From Candidatus Solibacter sp. (GTDB taxonomy: Bacteria; Acidobacteriota; Terriglobia; Bryobacterales; Bryobacteraceae): DNA of 53,339 nt. The notes under the pieces are model-generated. The model made no database searches. It saw only the letters and a list, made by a program, of their open reading frames with translations, and had not been told where the DNA came from. The DNA is taken from contig JANYAH010000268.1 of assembly GCA_025361425.1 (NCBI GenBank), forward strand, positions 1-53,339, written 5' to 3'. Both the position numbers and the translations under genes were made by a program. Shown here one piece after another: positions 33,482 to 42,378 of the stretch (position 1 is the stretch's first letter; each line of letters starts with the position of its first letter).

Positions 33482-33652
33482 TCAGGCCGTCTGTAGCTCG
33501 CCCTCGTCCGTACGAATCGCTCGAAATCGGTCGTAGTCCTCGAGAGATTCGATAAGGCTATCGACGACCGAGCGTCGCGCGTACAAGTACTCCAGCTCCT
33601 TACGATAGGCAGGTACGGGAGCGGAAGCCGGGAATTCTTTGTTCGCGAACAT
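33482..33652 (-). CDS. Small conserved-looking 56-residue protein
   Basis: The ATG at 33652 opens a 56-codon frame ending in TGA at 33482. The middle reads YRKELEYLYARRSVVDSLIE, then SLEDYDRFRAIR: a charged amphipathic helix with regular hydrophobic spacing and an acidic end (TDEGELQTA). Short proteins with this YARRS-xVDxLIxSLE pattern are known to me only as uncharacterised acidobacterial proteins. The promoter side is AT-rich, and a 12-base palindrome lies next to the start. Nearby genes are the exported thioredoxin protein (convergent) and thrC (same strand, 109 bases upstream). Confidence 0.62.
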   Translation of the reverse strand: MFANKEFPASAPVPAYRKELEYLYARRSVVDSLIESLEDYDRFRAIRTDEGELQTA

Positions 33653-33653
33653 A

Positions 33654-33665
33654 GTACATATGTAC
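33654..33665. promoter_or_regulatory. Perfect palindrome GTACATATGTAC at the small-gene start
   Basis: GTACATATGTAC lies two bases before the ATG of the 56-residue protein, where the ribosome site should be. It would suit a dimeric repressor or a small RNA hairpin blocking translation, but no such regulator is known here. Confidence 0.4.
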
Positions 33666-33761
33666 CAGAACTCTTAGTATTTAACAATGGGCATGACAGG
33701 GATAAACTGAATCGTTTTTGCGGGTATTCCGCACCCCGTAAATGGGGGTATCCCATAGCCA

Positions 33762-35066
33762 TTAACTAAGATAACGGGCGATTTTTTCAGAATCGTTGGG
33801 CAATACCACAGGTGGATTCCCGTAGGTCGGCGTGATCAGCTCACCCGATGGGCTCAATAGTACCCCTGTATGGTACTCATGAATATAATTAGGGTCTTTT
33901 AGGACATTTCCGGTAAGCACTGCTACCACATCCGAGTCCTGACGCATCACCCCTGCGGAAGTCAGCTTACGGATCCCCGCCAGCGTGGCGGCCGATGCCG
34001 GCTCGCAGCCGATGCCGCATCGGCCGATCACCGCCTTCGCGTCCGCGATATCCTGCTCCGTCACCTTCTCCACCACGCCATCGCTGACCTTCAGTTCGTG
34101 CAGCGCCTTCGGCCAGGACACCGGATCGCCGATCTTGATCGCCGTCGCCAAGGTCTCCGGATGCTCAATCGCGTTTAGCCGCGATCGGTCGGTCGCATGC
34201 ATCAGGTCGTAAAATGGCGCGGAACCCGCCGCCTGTACAACCGCCAGTCGCGGCAGACGGTCGATTAAGCCTAGTTCCTTCAGCTCGCGAAGCCCCTTGC
34301 CGAATGCCGAGATGTTGCCCAGATTCCCCCCGGGCAGTACCACCCAATCCGGCACTTTCCAATCCCGCTGGTCCAGCATCTCCGCCATGATGGTCTTCTG
34401 CCCCTCGATGCGGAAGGGGTTGATCGAGTTCAGCAGGTAGATCCCCAGCCGGTCCGCCAGTTGCCGCACCAGCGCCAGAATCTGGTCGAAATTGGCCTCC
34501 ACCTGAATCGTCTTTGCGCCGTATTCTAACGCCTGCGCGAGCTTGCCGAACGCGATGTTGCCGTACGGAATGAAAATCACCGGCTGTAGCCCCGCCGCGC
34601 TGGCGTACGCCGCCATGGAAGCCGAGGTGTTCCCCGTGGAGACGCACGCCACTCGCGTCATCCCCAGTTGCACCGCCTGCGAAGCGCCGCAGGTCATCCC
34701 ATTATCTTTGAAAGATCCGGTGGGGTTGAATCCCTGGTGCTTGAAGACCAGCGCGTCCAGACCGCCGTACTCCGCGGCCCGGCGTCCAGGCAGCAACGGC
34801 GTGCAGCCCTCCCGCAACGTCACCACCCGCGAGAGATCGTCCAAAAACGGAATCAACTCCCGGTAGCGCCAAACGCCACTCTGGTCCAGCGGCGCGTTCG
34901 ACATGCGGCGCGCGCGCCACAAGGCTTTCAACTCATCGGCGGACTGCGCCGGCTTGCCGTACACCGTCTCCAACAGACCCCCGCATTGCGGGCAATTGTA
35001 GAGGATTTCGGTAATGGCGAACCGCGCGCGGCACCGCTCTTCGATACAGGCTAATTCCGCAGGCAT
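33762..35066 (-). CDS. thrC: Threonine synthase
   Basis: ThrC is the PLP enzyme that turns O-phosphohomoserine into threonine. The 434-residue protein starts with a zinc-ribbon-like segment (CIEERCRARF, YNCPQCGGLLE), as in a subset of threonine synthases. It then has the PLP Lys in FNPTGSFKDNGM, the phosphate-binding loop VLPGGNLGNISAFGKG, STGNTSASMAAYA and SINPFRIEGQKT. The ATG at 35066 gives the zinc-ribbon N-terminus. It is divergent from a GT-C gene with 145 bases between. Confidence 0.93.
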   Translation of the reverse strand: MPAELACIEERCRARFAITEILYNCPQCGGLLETVYGKPAQSADELKALWRARRMSNAPLDQSGVWRYRELIPFLDDLSRVVTLREGCTPLLPGRRAAEYGGLDALVFKHQGFNPTGSFKDNGMTCGASQAVQLGMTRVACVSTGNTSASMAAYASAAGLQPVIFIPYGNIAFGKLAQALEYGAKTIQVEANFDQILALVRQLADRLGIYLLNSINPFRIEGQKTIMAEMLDQRDWKVPDWVVLPGGNLGNISAFGKGLRELKELGLIDRLPRLAVVQAAGSAPFYDLMHATDRSRLNAIEHPETLATAIKIGDPVSWPKALHELKVSDGVVEKVTEQDIADAKAVIGRCGIGCEPASAATLAGIRKLTSAGVMRQDSDVVAVLTGNVLKDPNYIHEYHTGVLLSPSGELITPTYGNPPVVLPNDSEKIARYLS

Positions 35067-35211
35067 GAAGCTCTATTATAAAGCGCATGCTCGCCGTTCA
35101 CCTGGAGAATGGAGAAGTCGCCACCCGCTCGCTGCCATACCCATTTCGCCGTCGAATCCGGAAATCGGAACCGCTCCATTCCATCTCTTGTTCTGCTACC
35201 CTACTCTTTCC

Positions 35212-36858
35212 GTGCCCCGGAAGTTCCTTACTCTCGCCCTCCTCCTCTCCCTCGGCGCCGGCGCGCTCGCCTACGAGGCGTGGCATCTCGGCCTCACTGC
35301 CGATGAACCGTCGCACCTCGCCGCCTCCTATGCCTGGTGGGTGGGCTCCGATGTGCTTCTGCCCAGCGACACGCCCCCGCTCATGCGCATCATCAGCGGC
35401 TGGGTCCCCCGCGTGATGCGCATTCCTTTGCGCCGCGATACGGAAATGTGGCGCAACCGGAGCGCCTACGACATTGGTGCTACCACTGTCTCCAGCCTCA
35501 GCCCTTCCCGCGCGCAGCGGATGATCTTCTTCATGCGGCTTCCCTTTATCGCCTTCCCGCTGCTGATCGCGTTCCTTCTGTGGCGCTGGGGCGGCGAGTT
35601 ATTCGGCGAACGAATCGCCCTCACGCTAGCCGCCTGCGCGATTCTGGAGCCCACCATTCTGGGCCACGGAGCGCTCATCAAGTCGGACGTCCCGGCGGCC
35701 TTCGGAGCGCTCTGGTTCGCCTACGCGGCATGGCGATATTGGCAGCGTCCGTGCCTCCGCCGCCTGCTGATGATGACCCTGGCCATGCTGATCGCGACCT
35801 TGATTAAGTTCACCCTTCTGCCACTGGTTGCCGTCGCCCTGGCGTTGGCCCTCTGGCGTGGGCCGCGACTCGCCGGTGCGGTCGTCATCCCCCTTGTCTT
35901 CTACGTGGGAACGCTCGCTTCCTACCAGTTTCAGGCGGCCCCTCTCTCGCCGGCGATAACCAGCGATTTCGGCCCAGCGGGAGTGCCACCTCCGCTCATT
36001 CCAGCGGTGCGCGCGCTGGGCCACCTGCCCTGGCCGGAGCAGTGGGTGCGCGGGCTGCAGTTCATCCTGGGTTCGCTACACGGCCCCGGTTTTTCCGGCT
36101 ACCTGCTGGGCCACAAAATCACCGGAATGGTTCCGGCCTACTACCCCCTGGCGTGGGCCGTCAAGTTCCCCATCCCGCTCCAGTTTCTGACCGTGGCCGG
36201 GTTGGCGGCCCTGGCTCTTTCCATCCGGCAACGCAAAGCCGGCGCGGCCGAAGCGTTCATCTGGGGGTCCGCCGCACTGTATTTCGGCCCAGCCGTCTTC
36301 TCCAGCTTCCATATCGGATTCCGGCATGTGCTCCCCGCGTTACCTTTCTTTATTTTGGGAGGCGGCTTCGCGCTGGCCAGGTGGGGAACGGGCCGCGCCG
36401 CCCGCGTCACTTCCGCCGCCGGCTTGGTGTGGCTCGCGGCGACTTCCCTGCACGTCTACCCGCAGGGAATCTCTTACTTCAACGAATGGGTCGGCGGCCC
36501 CGCGCAGGGTTGGAAATACCTGGCCGATAGCAACGTCGATTGGGGACAGAACCTTCCCGAGTTGGCCGCTTTCATGGAGCGGCGCCACATTCCAATGGTC
36601 AAGACCTTCCTGTTCGGGCTGGACGCCCCGGGAAGATACCTGAAGCCCGGAGGCTGGCAGCCCCAGCCCTGGCCATGGGGTGACGGCGTGGTCCTCGAGC
36701 GCCGCCTGCAACCCCTGCCCGGTTTCTACGCGGTCAGCGTTAACCCCCTCACGGGCTTTCTGTCGCCGCCCGGATACGAAAACTACCTGGCGTGTTTCCG
36801 CGACAGCGAGCCGATCGGCCGCGCCGGATACGGCATCCTCATCTACCAAGTGAAGTAG
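35212..36858 (+). CDS. GT-C fold glycosyltransferase (ArnT/PMT-like)
   Basis: The 548-residue protein has about ten membrane helices and, near residue 25, LGLTADEPSHLAASYAWWVG, whose Asp-Glu matches the catalytic acidic motif of GT-C enzymes using lipid-linked sugars. A GHGALIKSDVPAAFGALWFA segment resembles the second acidic site in PMT/ArnT. A soluble C-terminal portion (QGWKYLADSNVDWGQNLPEL onwards) lies outside the membrane. It would transfer a sugar from polyprenyl phosphate to a periplasmic acceptor such as lipid A or a protein. The start is GTG at 35212. Confidence 0.82.
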   Translation: MPRKFLTLALLLSLGAGALAYEAWHLGLTADEPSHLAASYAWWVGSDVLLPSDTPPLMRIISGWVPRVMRIPLRRDTEMWRNRSAYDIGATTVSSLSPSRAQRMIFFMRLPFIAFPLLIAFLLWRWGGELFGERIALTLAACAILEPTILGHGALIKSDVPAAFGALWFAYAAWRYWQRPCLRRLLMMTLAMLIATLIKFTLLPLVAVALALALWRGPRLAGAVVIPLVFYVGTLASYQFQAAPLSPAITSDFGPAGVPPPLIPAVRALGHLPWPEQWVRGLQFILGSLHGPGFSGYLLGHKITGMVPAYYPLAWAVKFPIPLQFLTVAGLAALALSIRQRKAGAAEAFIWGSAALYFGPAVFSSFHIGFRHVLPALPFFILGGGFALARWGTGRAARVTSAAGLVWLAATSLHVYPQGISYFNEWVGGPAQGWKYLADSNVDWGQNLPELAAFMERRHIPMVKTFLFGLDAPGRYLKPGGWQPQPWPWGDGVVLERRLQPLPGFYAVSVNPLTGFLSPPGYENYLACFRDSEPIGRAGYGILIYQVK

Positions 36859-37023
36859 CGGCCGGGCCGGAAGCCGAGCTGTTCCCGATGGAAACGCGCG
36901 CCACCCGCGTCGTCTGCTCGCTCCCGCAGAGCGCGCCATGCGGGGCGGGGCGGTCCATCCTCCGAGAGAAGGATGATCTCGATACCGACGGCTGGCTGAC
37001 CGCCGAGGTGACCGTTTACCGTT

Positions 37024-38019
37024 TCACGCGGGCTGCTGCTGCGTCATGCAGTGCAACGCGCCCAAGCCCCAGATCAACTCCGTGCAGTTGATGCCTACTA
37101 CTTCGCGTCCGGGGAATTGCCTGCCGAGCGTGGTCAGCGCCGCGCGGTCGTTGGGGTCGTTAAAGGTCGGCGCGAGCACCAGTCCGTTGGCGATGTAGAA
37201 GTTGGCGTAGCTGGCGGGCAGTTGCCGGCCGTCAAACCACAGCGGGCGCGGCATGGGAAGCTTGACCACCTTCAATCCGGCACGGCGCAGGGTGGCGGCG
37301 TCCGCCGGGTCGCTCTCGGCGCACAGCACCACCGTCTCCGCATTCACGAAACGCGCGAGGTCGTCGACATGTCCGTGAGTGTCGTCGCCGGCAATTCCAT
37401 TCTTCAGCCAGATGACGCGCACCGCGCCCAAGTAATCGCCCAGGCGGCGTTCGATTTCGGCGCGGCTGAGCTCGGGATTGCGCGCCTGTATGGGGCTGAG
37501 CAGGCACTCTTCCGTGGTCAAGAGCAGCCCCTGTCCGTTGACATCGATGCTGCCGCCCTCCAGCACCATCTTCGGGGTGAATACGGGCAGCTTGAGGCGC
37601 TTGCCGAGGAAAGCGGGGACGGTGGCGTCCTTGCGCCAGTCGTCGTACTTGGCCCAAGCATTGAAGCGCCACGCCGTGAGGGCGATTTCCCCGCGGCGGT
37701 TCTTGACGAACAGGGGACAGTAGTCGCGCGTCCACACGCGGTCGGTTTCCCGCTGGATAAACTCCACGGCATCCAGGTTCGCGCCCACCTTCTCTAGAAT
37801 GCGGCGCGCCTGGGTTTCGAGCGCGGCGGTCCGCACCAGGATGCGGACGCGCTCCACGGCGGCGAGCTTGCGCACGATCTCGCCGTACACCCAGGGTATC
37901 GGCGTAAATCGACCGGGCCAATCCTCGCGGTTGTGCGGCCAGGCGATCCAGGTGGCTGCGTGCGGCTCCCATTCGGCGGGCATGCGGAAACCACGGTTGT
38001 GCGGGGTTTGCGCCTTCAA
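37024..38019 (-). CDS. aguA: Agmatine deiminase
   Basis: AguA hydrolyses agmatine to N-carbamoylputrescine and ammonia. The 331-residue protein has MPAEWEPHAATWIAWPHN, VWTRDYCPLFV, MVLEGGSIDVNGQG, the catalytic GDDTHGHVDDLARFV block and the nucleophile Cys in GLGALHCMTQQ, matching the PAD_porph family. The start is TTG at 38019, overlapping the aguB stop (TTGA), so the two are coupled. Together with AguB it gives a two-step route from agmatine to putrescine. No arginine decarboxylase is seen in the window. Confidence 0.94.
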   Translation of the reverse strand: MKAQTPHNRGFRMPAEWEPHAATWIAWPHNREDWPGRFTPIPWVYGEIVRKLAAVERVRILVRTAALETQARRILEKVGANLDAVEFIQRETDRVWTRDYCPLFVKNRRGEIALTAWRFNAWAKYDDWRKDATVPAFLGKRLKLPVFTPKMVLEGGSIDVNGQGLLLTTEECLLSPIQARNPELSRAEIERRLGDYLGAVRVIWLKNGIAGDDTHGHVDDLARFVNAETVVLCAESDPADAATLRRAGLKVVKLPMPRPLWFDGRQLPASYANFYIANGLVLAPTFNDPNDRAALTTLGRQFPGREVVGINCTELIWGLGALHCMTQQQPA

Positions 38020-38891
38020 TCGATCACCCGATTCACGATCGGTCCGTAGGCGTCGATGCGGCGGTCGCGCAGGAAGGGCCAGTTGCGGCGCACCGATTCG
38101 ATCGCGCGCGGGTCGCACTCCACAATCAGGGTCTCTTCGGCATCGCCAGCCTTGGCGAGGATGCGGCCCTGCGGGTCGGAAACGAAGGAACCGCCCCAGA
38201 ACTCCAGGCCGTCGGCGGCTGGCCCCTCGTGGCCCACGCGGTTCACGGCGGCCACGTAGACGCCATTGGCGATGGCGTGAGAGCGCTGCATGGTCTCCCA
38301 GGCATTGTGCTGTGTGCCGGCCTCGGCCGCGTCGGAATGGTGGAACCCGATCGCCGTGGGATAGAACAGAATCTGCGCACCGCCTAGTGCCGCCAGGCGA
38401 GCGGCTTCGGGATACCACTGGTCCCAGCAGATCAGCGGAGCGATGCGCGCATAACGGGTGTCAAAGCAAGGGAAGCCGAGATCGCCCGGGGTGAAATAGT
38501 ATTTCTCGTAAAACCGCGGATCGTCGGGAATGTGCATCTTGCGGTAGAGTCCGAGAAGTGCGCCGCCGGCATCGATCACCAGCGCCGTATTGTGGAACAC
38601 CCCCGCCATCCGCCGTTCGAAGACCGAACCGACAATCACCACGCTCAGCTCAGCGGCAAGCCTGGTAAAGCTTTCCGTTGTGGGACCTGGAATAGGCTCG
38701 GCAAGATCGAAGGTGGCGAGGTCTTCGGTCTGGCAGAAATACTGCGACCGGAAAAGTTCCTGGACGCAGATAATCTGGGCGCCTTTAGCGGCGGCCTCGC
38801 GAATTCGCCATTCCGCTTTGGCGAGGTTTTCATTGGGGTCGAGCGAGCAGGCCATTTGAATGAGGCCAACCCGGAACTTGGATTGCTTCAC
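38016..38891 (-). CDS. aguB: N-carbamoylputrescine amidase
   Basis: AguB splits N-carbamoylputrescine to putrescine, CO2 and ammonia. The 291-residue nitrilase-superfamily protein has its Glu in IICVQELFRSQYFC, Lys in LLGLYRKMHIPDDP and Cys in APLICWDQWYPEAAR, and the QTEDLATFDLAEPIPGP segment seen in AguB. The GTG at 38891 (VKQSKFRVGLIQMACS) gives the family's usual N-terminus and length. aguA follows with a 4-base overlap; the HAD gene is divergent. Confidence 0.94.
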   Translation of the reverse strand: MKQSKFRVGLIQMACSLDPNENLAKAEWRIREAAAKGAQIICVQELFRSQYFCQTEDLATFDLAEPIPGPTTESFTRLAAELSVVIVGSVFERRMAGVFHNTALVIDAGGALLGLYRKMHIPDDPRFYEKYYFTPGDLGFPCFDTRYARIAPLICWDQWYPEAARLAALGGAQILFYPTAIGFHHSDAAEAGTQHNAWETMQRSHAIANGVYVAAVNRVGHEGPAADGLEFWGGSFVSDPQGRILAKAGDAEETLIVECDPRAIESVRRNWPFLRDRRIDAYGPIVNRVID

Positions 38892-38981
38892 CAGACCATT
38901 GTAGCGGCGCTTGGTATATTTGGATTGCACCATGACGCGCGAGCCGTTGATTTTACGCGAGATGGACCAAGGAGAGTTCGC

Positions 38982-39668
38982 GTGACCCAAGTGCATCGCG
39001 CGCTGGTTTTATTCGATATCGACGGCACCCTGGTTCGGCGCGCGGGGCCCCACCACCGGGCGGCGCTGGTCCACGGCGTGCGGCGGATCACGGGTTTAGA
39101 CACGACCACCGAAGGTATTCCGGTGCAGGGCATGCTGGACCCAGACATTCTAACTGTGATGATGCGTACAGCCGGCGCGGGGCGCGCCGCTATCCGGGAG
39201 GCAATGCCGGAGATACTGAAAGCAGCGGAGCGCTACTATGTGCGCGAGTGTCCGGAGCTGAGCGGCAAACATTGCCCGGGCGTGGTGCCGGTGCTGGAAA
39301 GGCTAACGCGGCGCGGCGTACTGCTGGGCCTGGTAACCGGGAACCTGACGCGCATCGGATGGCGCAAGCTGGAGTGCGCCGGGCTCCACGGATACTTTCG
39401 CTTCGGCGCTTTCGGAGAGATGGCGAAGAATCGCGCGGGGCTGGCAAGACTGGCGATCCGCGAGGCTCGCGGGCGCGGGTGGATCGAACGCAACGCGGCG
39501 GTGTCGCTGATCGGCGATGCGCCGCAGGATATTGAGGCGGCGCGCGCCAACCGGATTCGCGCGATTTCGGTAAGGACGGGGATTACACCCGTCGAGGAAC
39601 TTGAGACTTTGCAGCCGGACTTGCTCTTGCGAGACTTGCGGGATCTGCGGTTGCGCATGGTGGAATAA
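38982..39668 (+). CDS. HAD superfamily hydrolase
   Basis: The 228-residue protein has motif I VLFDIDGTLVRR (nucleophile and acid Asp), motif II LGLVTGNLTR, a Lys-containing FGEMAKNRAGL and motif IV SLIGDAPQDIEAARAN, so all catalytic residues of a phosphatase-type HAD are present with a helical cap in between. The architecture resembles phosphoglycolate phosphatase-like enzymes; the substrate is unknown. The start is GTG at 38982, with AAGGAGA upstream. Confidence 0.88.
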   Translation: MTQVHRALVLFDIDGTLVRRAGPHHRAALVHGVRRITGLDTTTEGIPVQGMLDPDILTVMMRTAGAGRAAIREAMPEILKAAERYYVRECPELSGKHCPGVVPVLERLTRRGVLLGLVTGNLTRIGWRKLECAGLHGYFRFGAFGEMAKNRAGLARLAIREARGRGWIERNAAVSLIGDAPQDIEAARANRIRAISVRTGITPVEELETLQPDLLLRDLRDLRLRMVE

Positions 39669-39675
39669 GGAATCA

Positions 39676-42378
39676 ATGCAAGCTCATCGGCTACTTGGTT
39701 TTCTGCTGTCCGGTGCTAGCGTCTGGGCGCAACAGTACGTGATATCGACCATCGCGGGCGGCGCACCTCCGGCCACGCCCGCCAGCGCCGCGACGGCTTC
39801 CATCGGAGACCCCACGCGGCTGGCCACGGATGCGGCGGGCAACGTCTACTTCGGGAGCCTGCACTCGGTATTCAAAGTGGACACCGGCGGCGCGTTGACA
39901 CGCTTCGCGGGCAACGGGCGCGCCGGAAATTCCGGAGACGGCGGGGCGGCGGCGGCGGCGCAATTGAACTTCCCCATGGGTATCGCGATGGATGCGGCGG
40001 GCAACGTGTTCGTGGCGGATCGGGATGCCTCCGTGGTGCGCAAAATCAGTGCCGGCGGGATTATCACCACCGTGGCGGGCAACGGAACGCGGGGGTTCAG
40101 CGGCGACGGCGGAGCGGCCGTTAGTGCGCAGCTCAACGGCCCGTTCGGCGTGGCGGTGGACGCCGCCGGCAACCTGTACATCGCGGACACAAACAACCAG
40201 GTGGTGCGCCAGGTATCGCCGAACGGCACTATCTCGACGGTGGCCGGGACCGGCACACCGGGCCCTTTGGGCGATGGCGGCGCGGCGCGCAACGCGTGGC
40301 TCGACGGACCCGAGGCAGTGGCGGTGGACGCGGAGGGGAACCTCTACATCGCCGACACCTTCAACGGGCGCATACGCCGTGTCGGCACGGACGGCACCAT
40401 CTCCACCGTGGCCGGGCGGGGCTCAATCGGCATCTTTGGCGGCGATGGCGGTCCGGCGAAGAACGCCGCCCTCTCCCTGCCGACGGATGTGGCGGTGGAC
40501 CGCGCGGGAAACCTGTACATCGCGGACTTCGGCAACACCAAGATCCGTCTGGTGAGCAACGGAACCATTACCACCGTGGCGGGAAAGTACAGCGGTGCTC
40601 CGCGGAGCGAAGGCCAAACCGCAGTGAACGCGCGGTTGGAAGGGCCCACGGGCGTAGCGGTAGATAGCAGCGGGACGATCTACTTTGTGGAGGCCGGGAT
40701 CGGTTCGAGCACGGGCCTGGCGCTGGGCGATTACAAGGTTTGGAAGGTCACCTCGGCGGGCGTACTCACCACATTTGCCGGGAACGGCATACCGAATTTT
40801 TCGCGGGATGGGACGTTGGCGACGGCGACGCAACTCAACAGCCCGTCCGGAGTGGCGGTGGGCGCGTCCGGGGTTTTGTACATTTCGGACACGCAGAACC
40901 AGCGGGTGCGTGCGATCACACCCGGTAGCGCGATCACGACGCTGGCGGGTAGCGGAGTGGCCGGATTCAATGGCGAGATTGAATCGCCGGGCATCGCGCT
41001 GCTCAACCGTCCGCTGGGCGTAGCGGCGGATGCGATGGGCAACTGGTATGTCGCGGACACGGCGAACAACCGGGTGCGCAAGGTACAATCGGGCGGCAAC
41101 CTTTCCACCATCGCGGGCAATGGCAACGCCAGCTATTTCGGCGATGCCGGGCTGGCCACGAAGGGCAGCGTAAACCACCCGGAAGGCGTGGCGGTAGACA
41201 CAGCGGGCAACGTATACATCGCGGACACGTTGGACCACGCGGTGCGCATGGTGACGCCGGAAGGTGTCCTCAGTACCGTGGCGGGGACCGGCAATCCGGG
41301 GTACAGCGGCGACGGCGGGCCGGCCAACCAGGCGAGCCTGCGCAACCCCGGCGGAGTGGCGGTGGATGCCGGCGGCAACGTCTACGTGGCGGACACGGAG
41401 AACAACCAGGTGCGGCGAATCGACACGCAGGGGACGATTACGACGGTGGGAACGGGAGACGCGCTGTTGGGTCCGCGGGGAATCGCGGTGGATCGCGCGG
41501 GCAACCTGTACATCGCCGACACGGGTAACCGGAGCGTCCGCCGCCTTTCGCCGGGCGCACTGGTGACTACCATCGCGGGCAATGGGACGTGCTGTTACTC
41601 GGGCGATGGCGGATTGGCAATGAATGCCCAGTTGAACCAGCCATCGGGCGTGGCGGTGGATGCCAACGGCAACGTCTACGTGGCGGACCCGGCGAACGAT
41701 GCGGTGCGCATGCTGGCGCCGGTCTCGGCGGGCATCACGGTAAAGGCGGTGACCAATGCGGCCAGCAACCTGGCGGCAGCGATAGCGCCGGGGGAGTTGG
41801 TGGTGCTATACGGGGCTGGGCTCGCCGCGGTACAGACGATACTGTTCAACGGCGTGGCTGGTCCGGTACTGTACGCCATGCCCGGGCAGGTGGGAGCAAT
41901 TGTGCCATACGCAGTGGCTGGCGGGTCGGTACAGGTGGTGGTGCAGAGCGCGGCGGCGGCGTCGGCGCCGGTAGCGATCGCGGCCGCGCCAACGGTGCCC
42001 GGAGTGTTCACGGCGGACGGATCTGGGCGCGGGCAGGCCGCGGCGGTGAACCAGGACGGGACGCGGAACGGGTCGGCGACTCCGGCGCGGGCGGGTTCGG
42101 TGGTGTCCCTATACGCGACGGGCGAGGGTCAAACCTTGCCGGCGGGGGTGGACGGCAAGGCGGCGGCGTCGCCGCTGCCGCAGCCGGTGGGTCCGGTCAC
42201 GGTGACCATCGGCGGGTTGCCCGCCGACGTGCGCTACGCGGGCGGGGCTCCGGGGCAGATCGCCGGTGTGATGCAGGTGAATGTGGCGGTGCCGGACGGT
42301 TTGGCGGGTGCGGTATCCGTGGTGTTAAGTGTCGGCGGGGTGGCGAGCCAGCCGGGAGTGACGCTAGCGGTGCGGTAA
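39676..42378 (+). CDS. Large exported NHL-repeat protein with Solibacter C-terminal domain
   Basis: The 900-residue protein has a short signal peptide (AHRLLGFLLSGASVWA) and about a dozen NHL-type blades with the recurring phrases VAVDAAGNLYIADTNNQVVR, STVAGTGTPG and SGDGGPA. It ends in a domain from about residue 690 with ASNLAAAIAPGELVVLYGAG, GVFTADGSGRGQAAAVNQDG and VSLYATGEGQTLPAGVDGKA, which matches the TIGR03437 domain first described from Solibacter. It is secreted or surface-bound; the propeller probably binds protein or polysaccharide. Internal DNA repeats follow the blades. It is one of the clearest lineage markers in this window. Confidence 0.9.
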   Translation: MQAHRLLGFLLSGASVWAQQYVISTIAGGAPPATPASAATASIGDPTRLATDAAGNVYFGSLHSVFKVDTGGALTRFAGNGRAGNSGDGGAAAAAQLNFPMGIAMDAAGNVFVADRDASVVRKISAGGIITTVAGNGTRGFSGDGGAAVSAQLNGPFGVAVDAAGNLYIADTNNQVVRQVSPNGTISTVAGTGTPGPLGDGGAARNAWLDGPEAVAVDAEGNLYIADTFNGRIRRVGTDGTISTVAGRGSIGIFGGDGGPAKNAALSLPTDVAVDRAGNLYIADFGNTKIRLVSNGTITTVAGKYSGAPRSEGQTAVNARLEGPTGVAVDSSGTIYFVEAGIGSSTGLALGDYKVWKVTSAGVLTTFAGNGIPNFSRDGTLATATQLNSPSGVAVGASGVLYISDTQNQRVRAITPGSAITTLAGSGVAGFNGEIESPGIALLNRPLGVAADAMGNWYVADTANNRVRKVQSGGNLSTIAGNGNASYFGDAGLATKGSVNHPEGVAVDTAGNVYIADTLDHAVRMVTPEGVLSTVAGTGNPGYSGDGGPANQASLRNPGGVAVDAGGNVYVADTENNQVRRIDTQGTITTVGTGDALLGPRGIAVDRAGNLYIADTGNRSVRRLSPGALVTTIAGNGTCCYSGDGGLAMNAQLNQPSGVAVDANGNVYVADPANDAVRMLAPVSAGITVKAVTNAASNLAAAIAPGELVVLYGAGLAAVQTILFNGVAGPVLYAMPGQVGAIVPYAVAGGSVQVVVQSAAAASAPVAIAAAPTVPGVFTADGSGRGQAAAVNQDGTRNGSATPARAGSVVSLYATGEGQTLPAGVDGKAAASPLPQPVGPVTVTIGGLPADVRYAGGAPGQIAGVMQVNVAVPDGLAGAVSVVLSVGGVASQPGVTLAVR

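Noticed and set aside
36859-37023. Possible gene between the GT-C gene and aguA
   Set aside because: The frame has no ribosome site or family match and runs into the antisense of aguA.
39676-42378. NHL-repeat DNA as a CRISPR-like array
   Set aside because: The DNA repeats are irregular and fall in phase with protein blades, so they are coding repeats.
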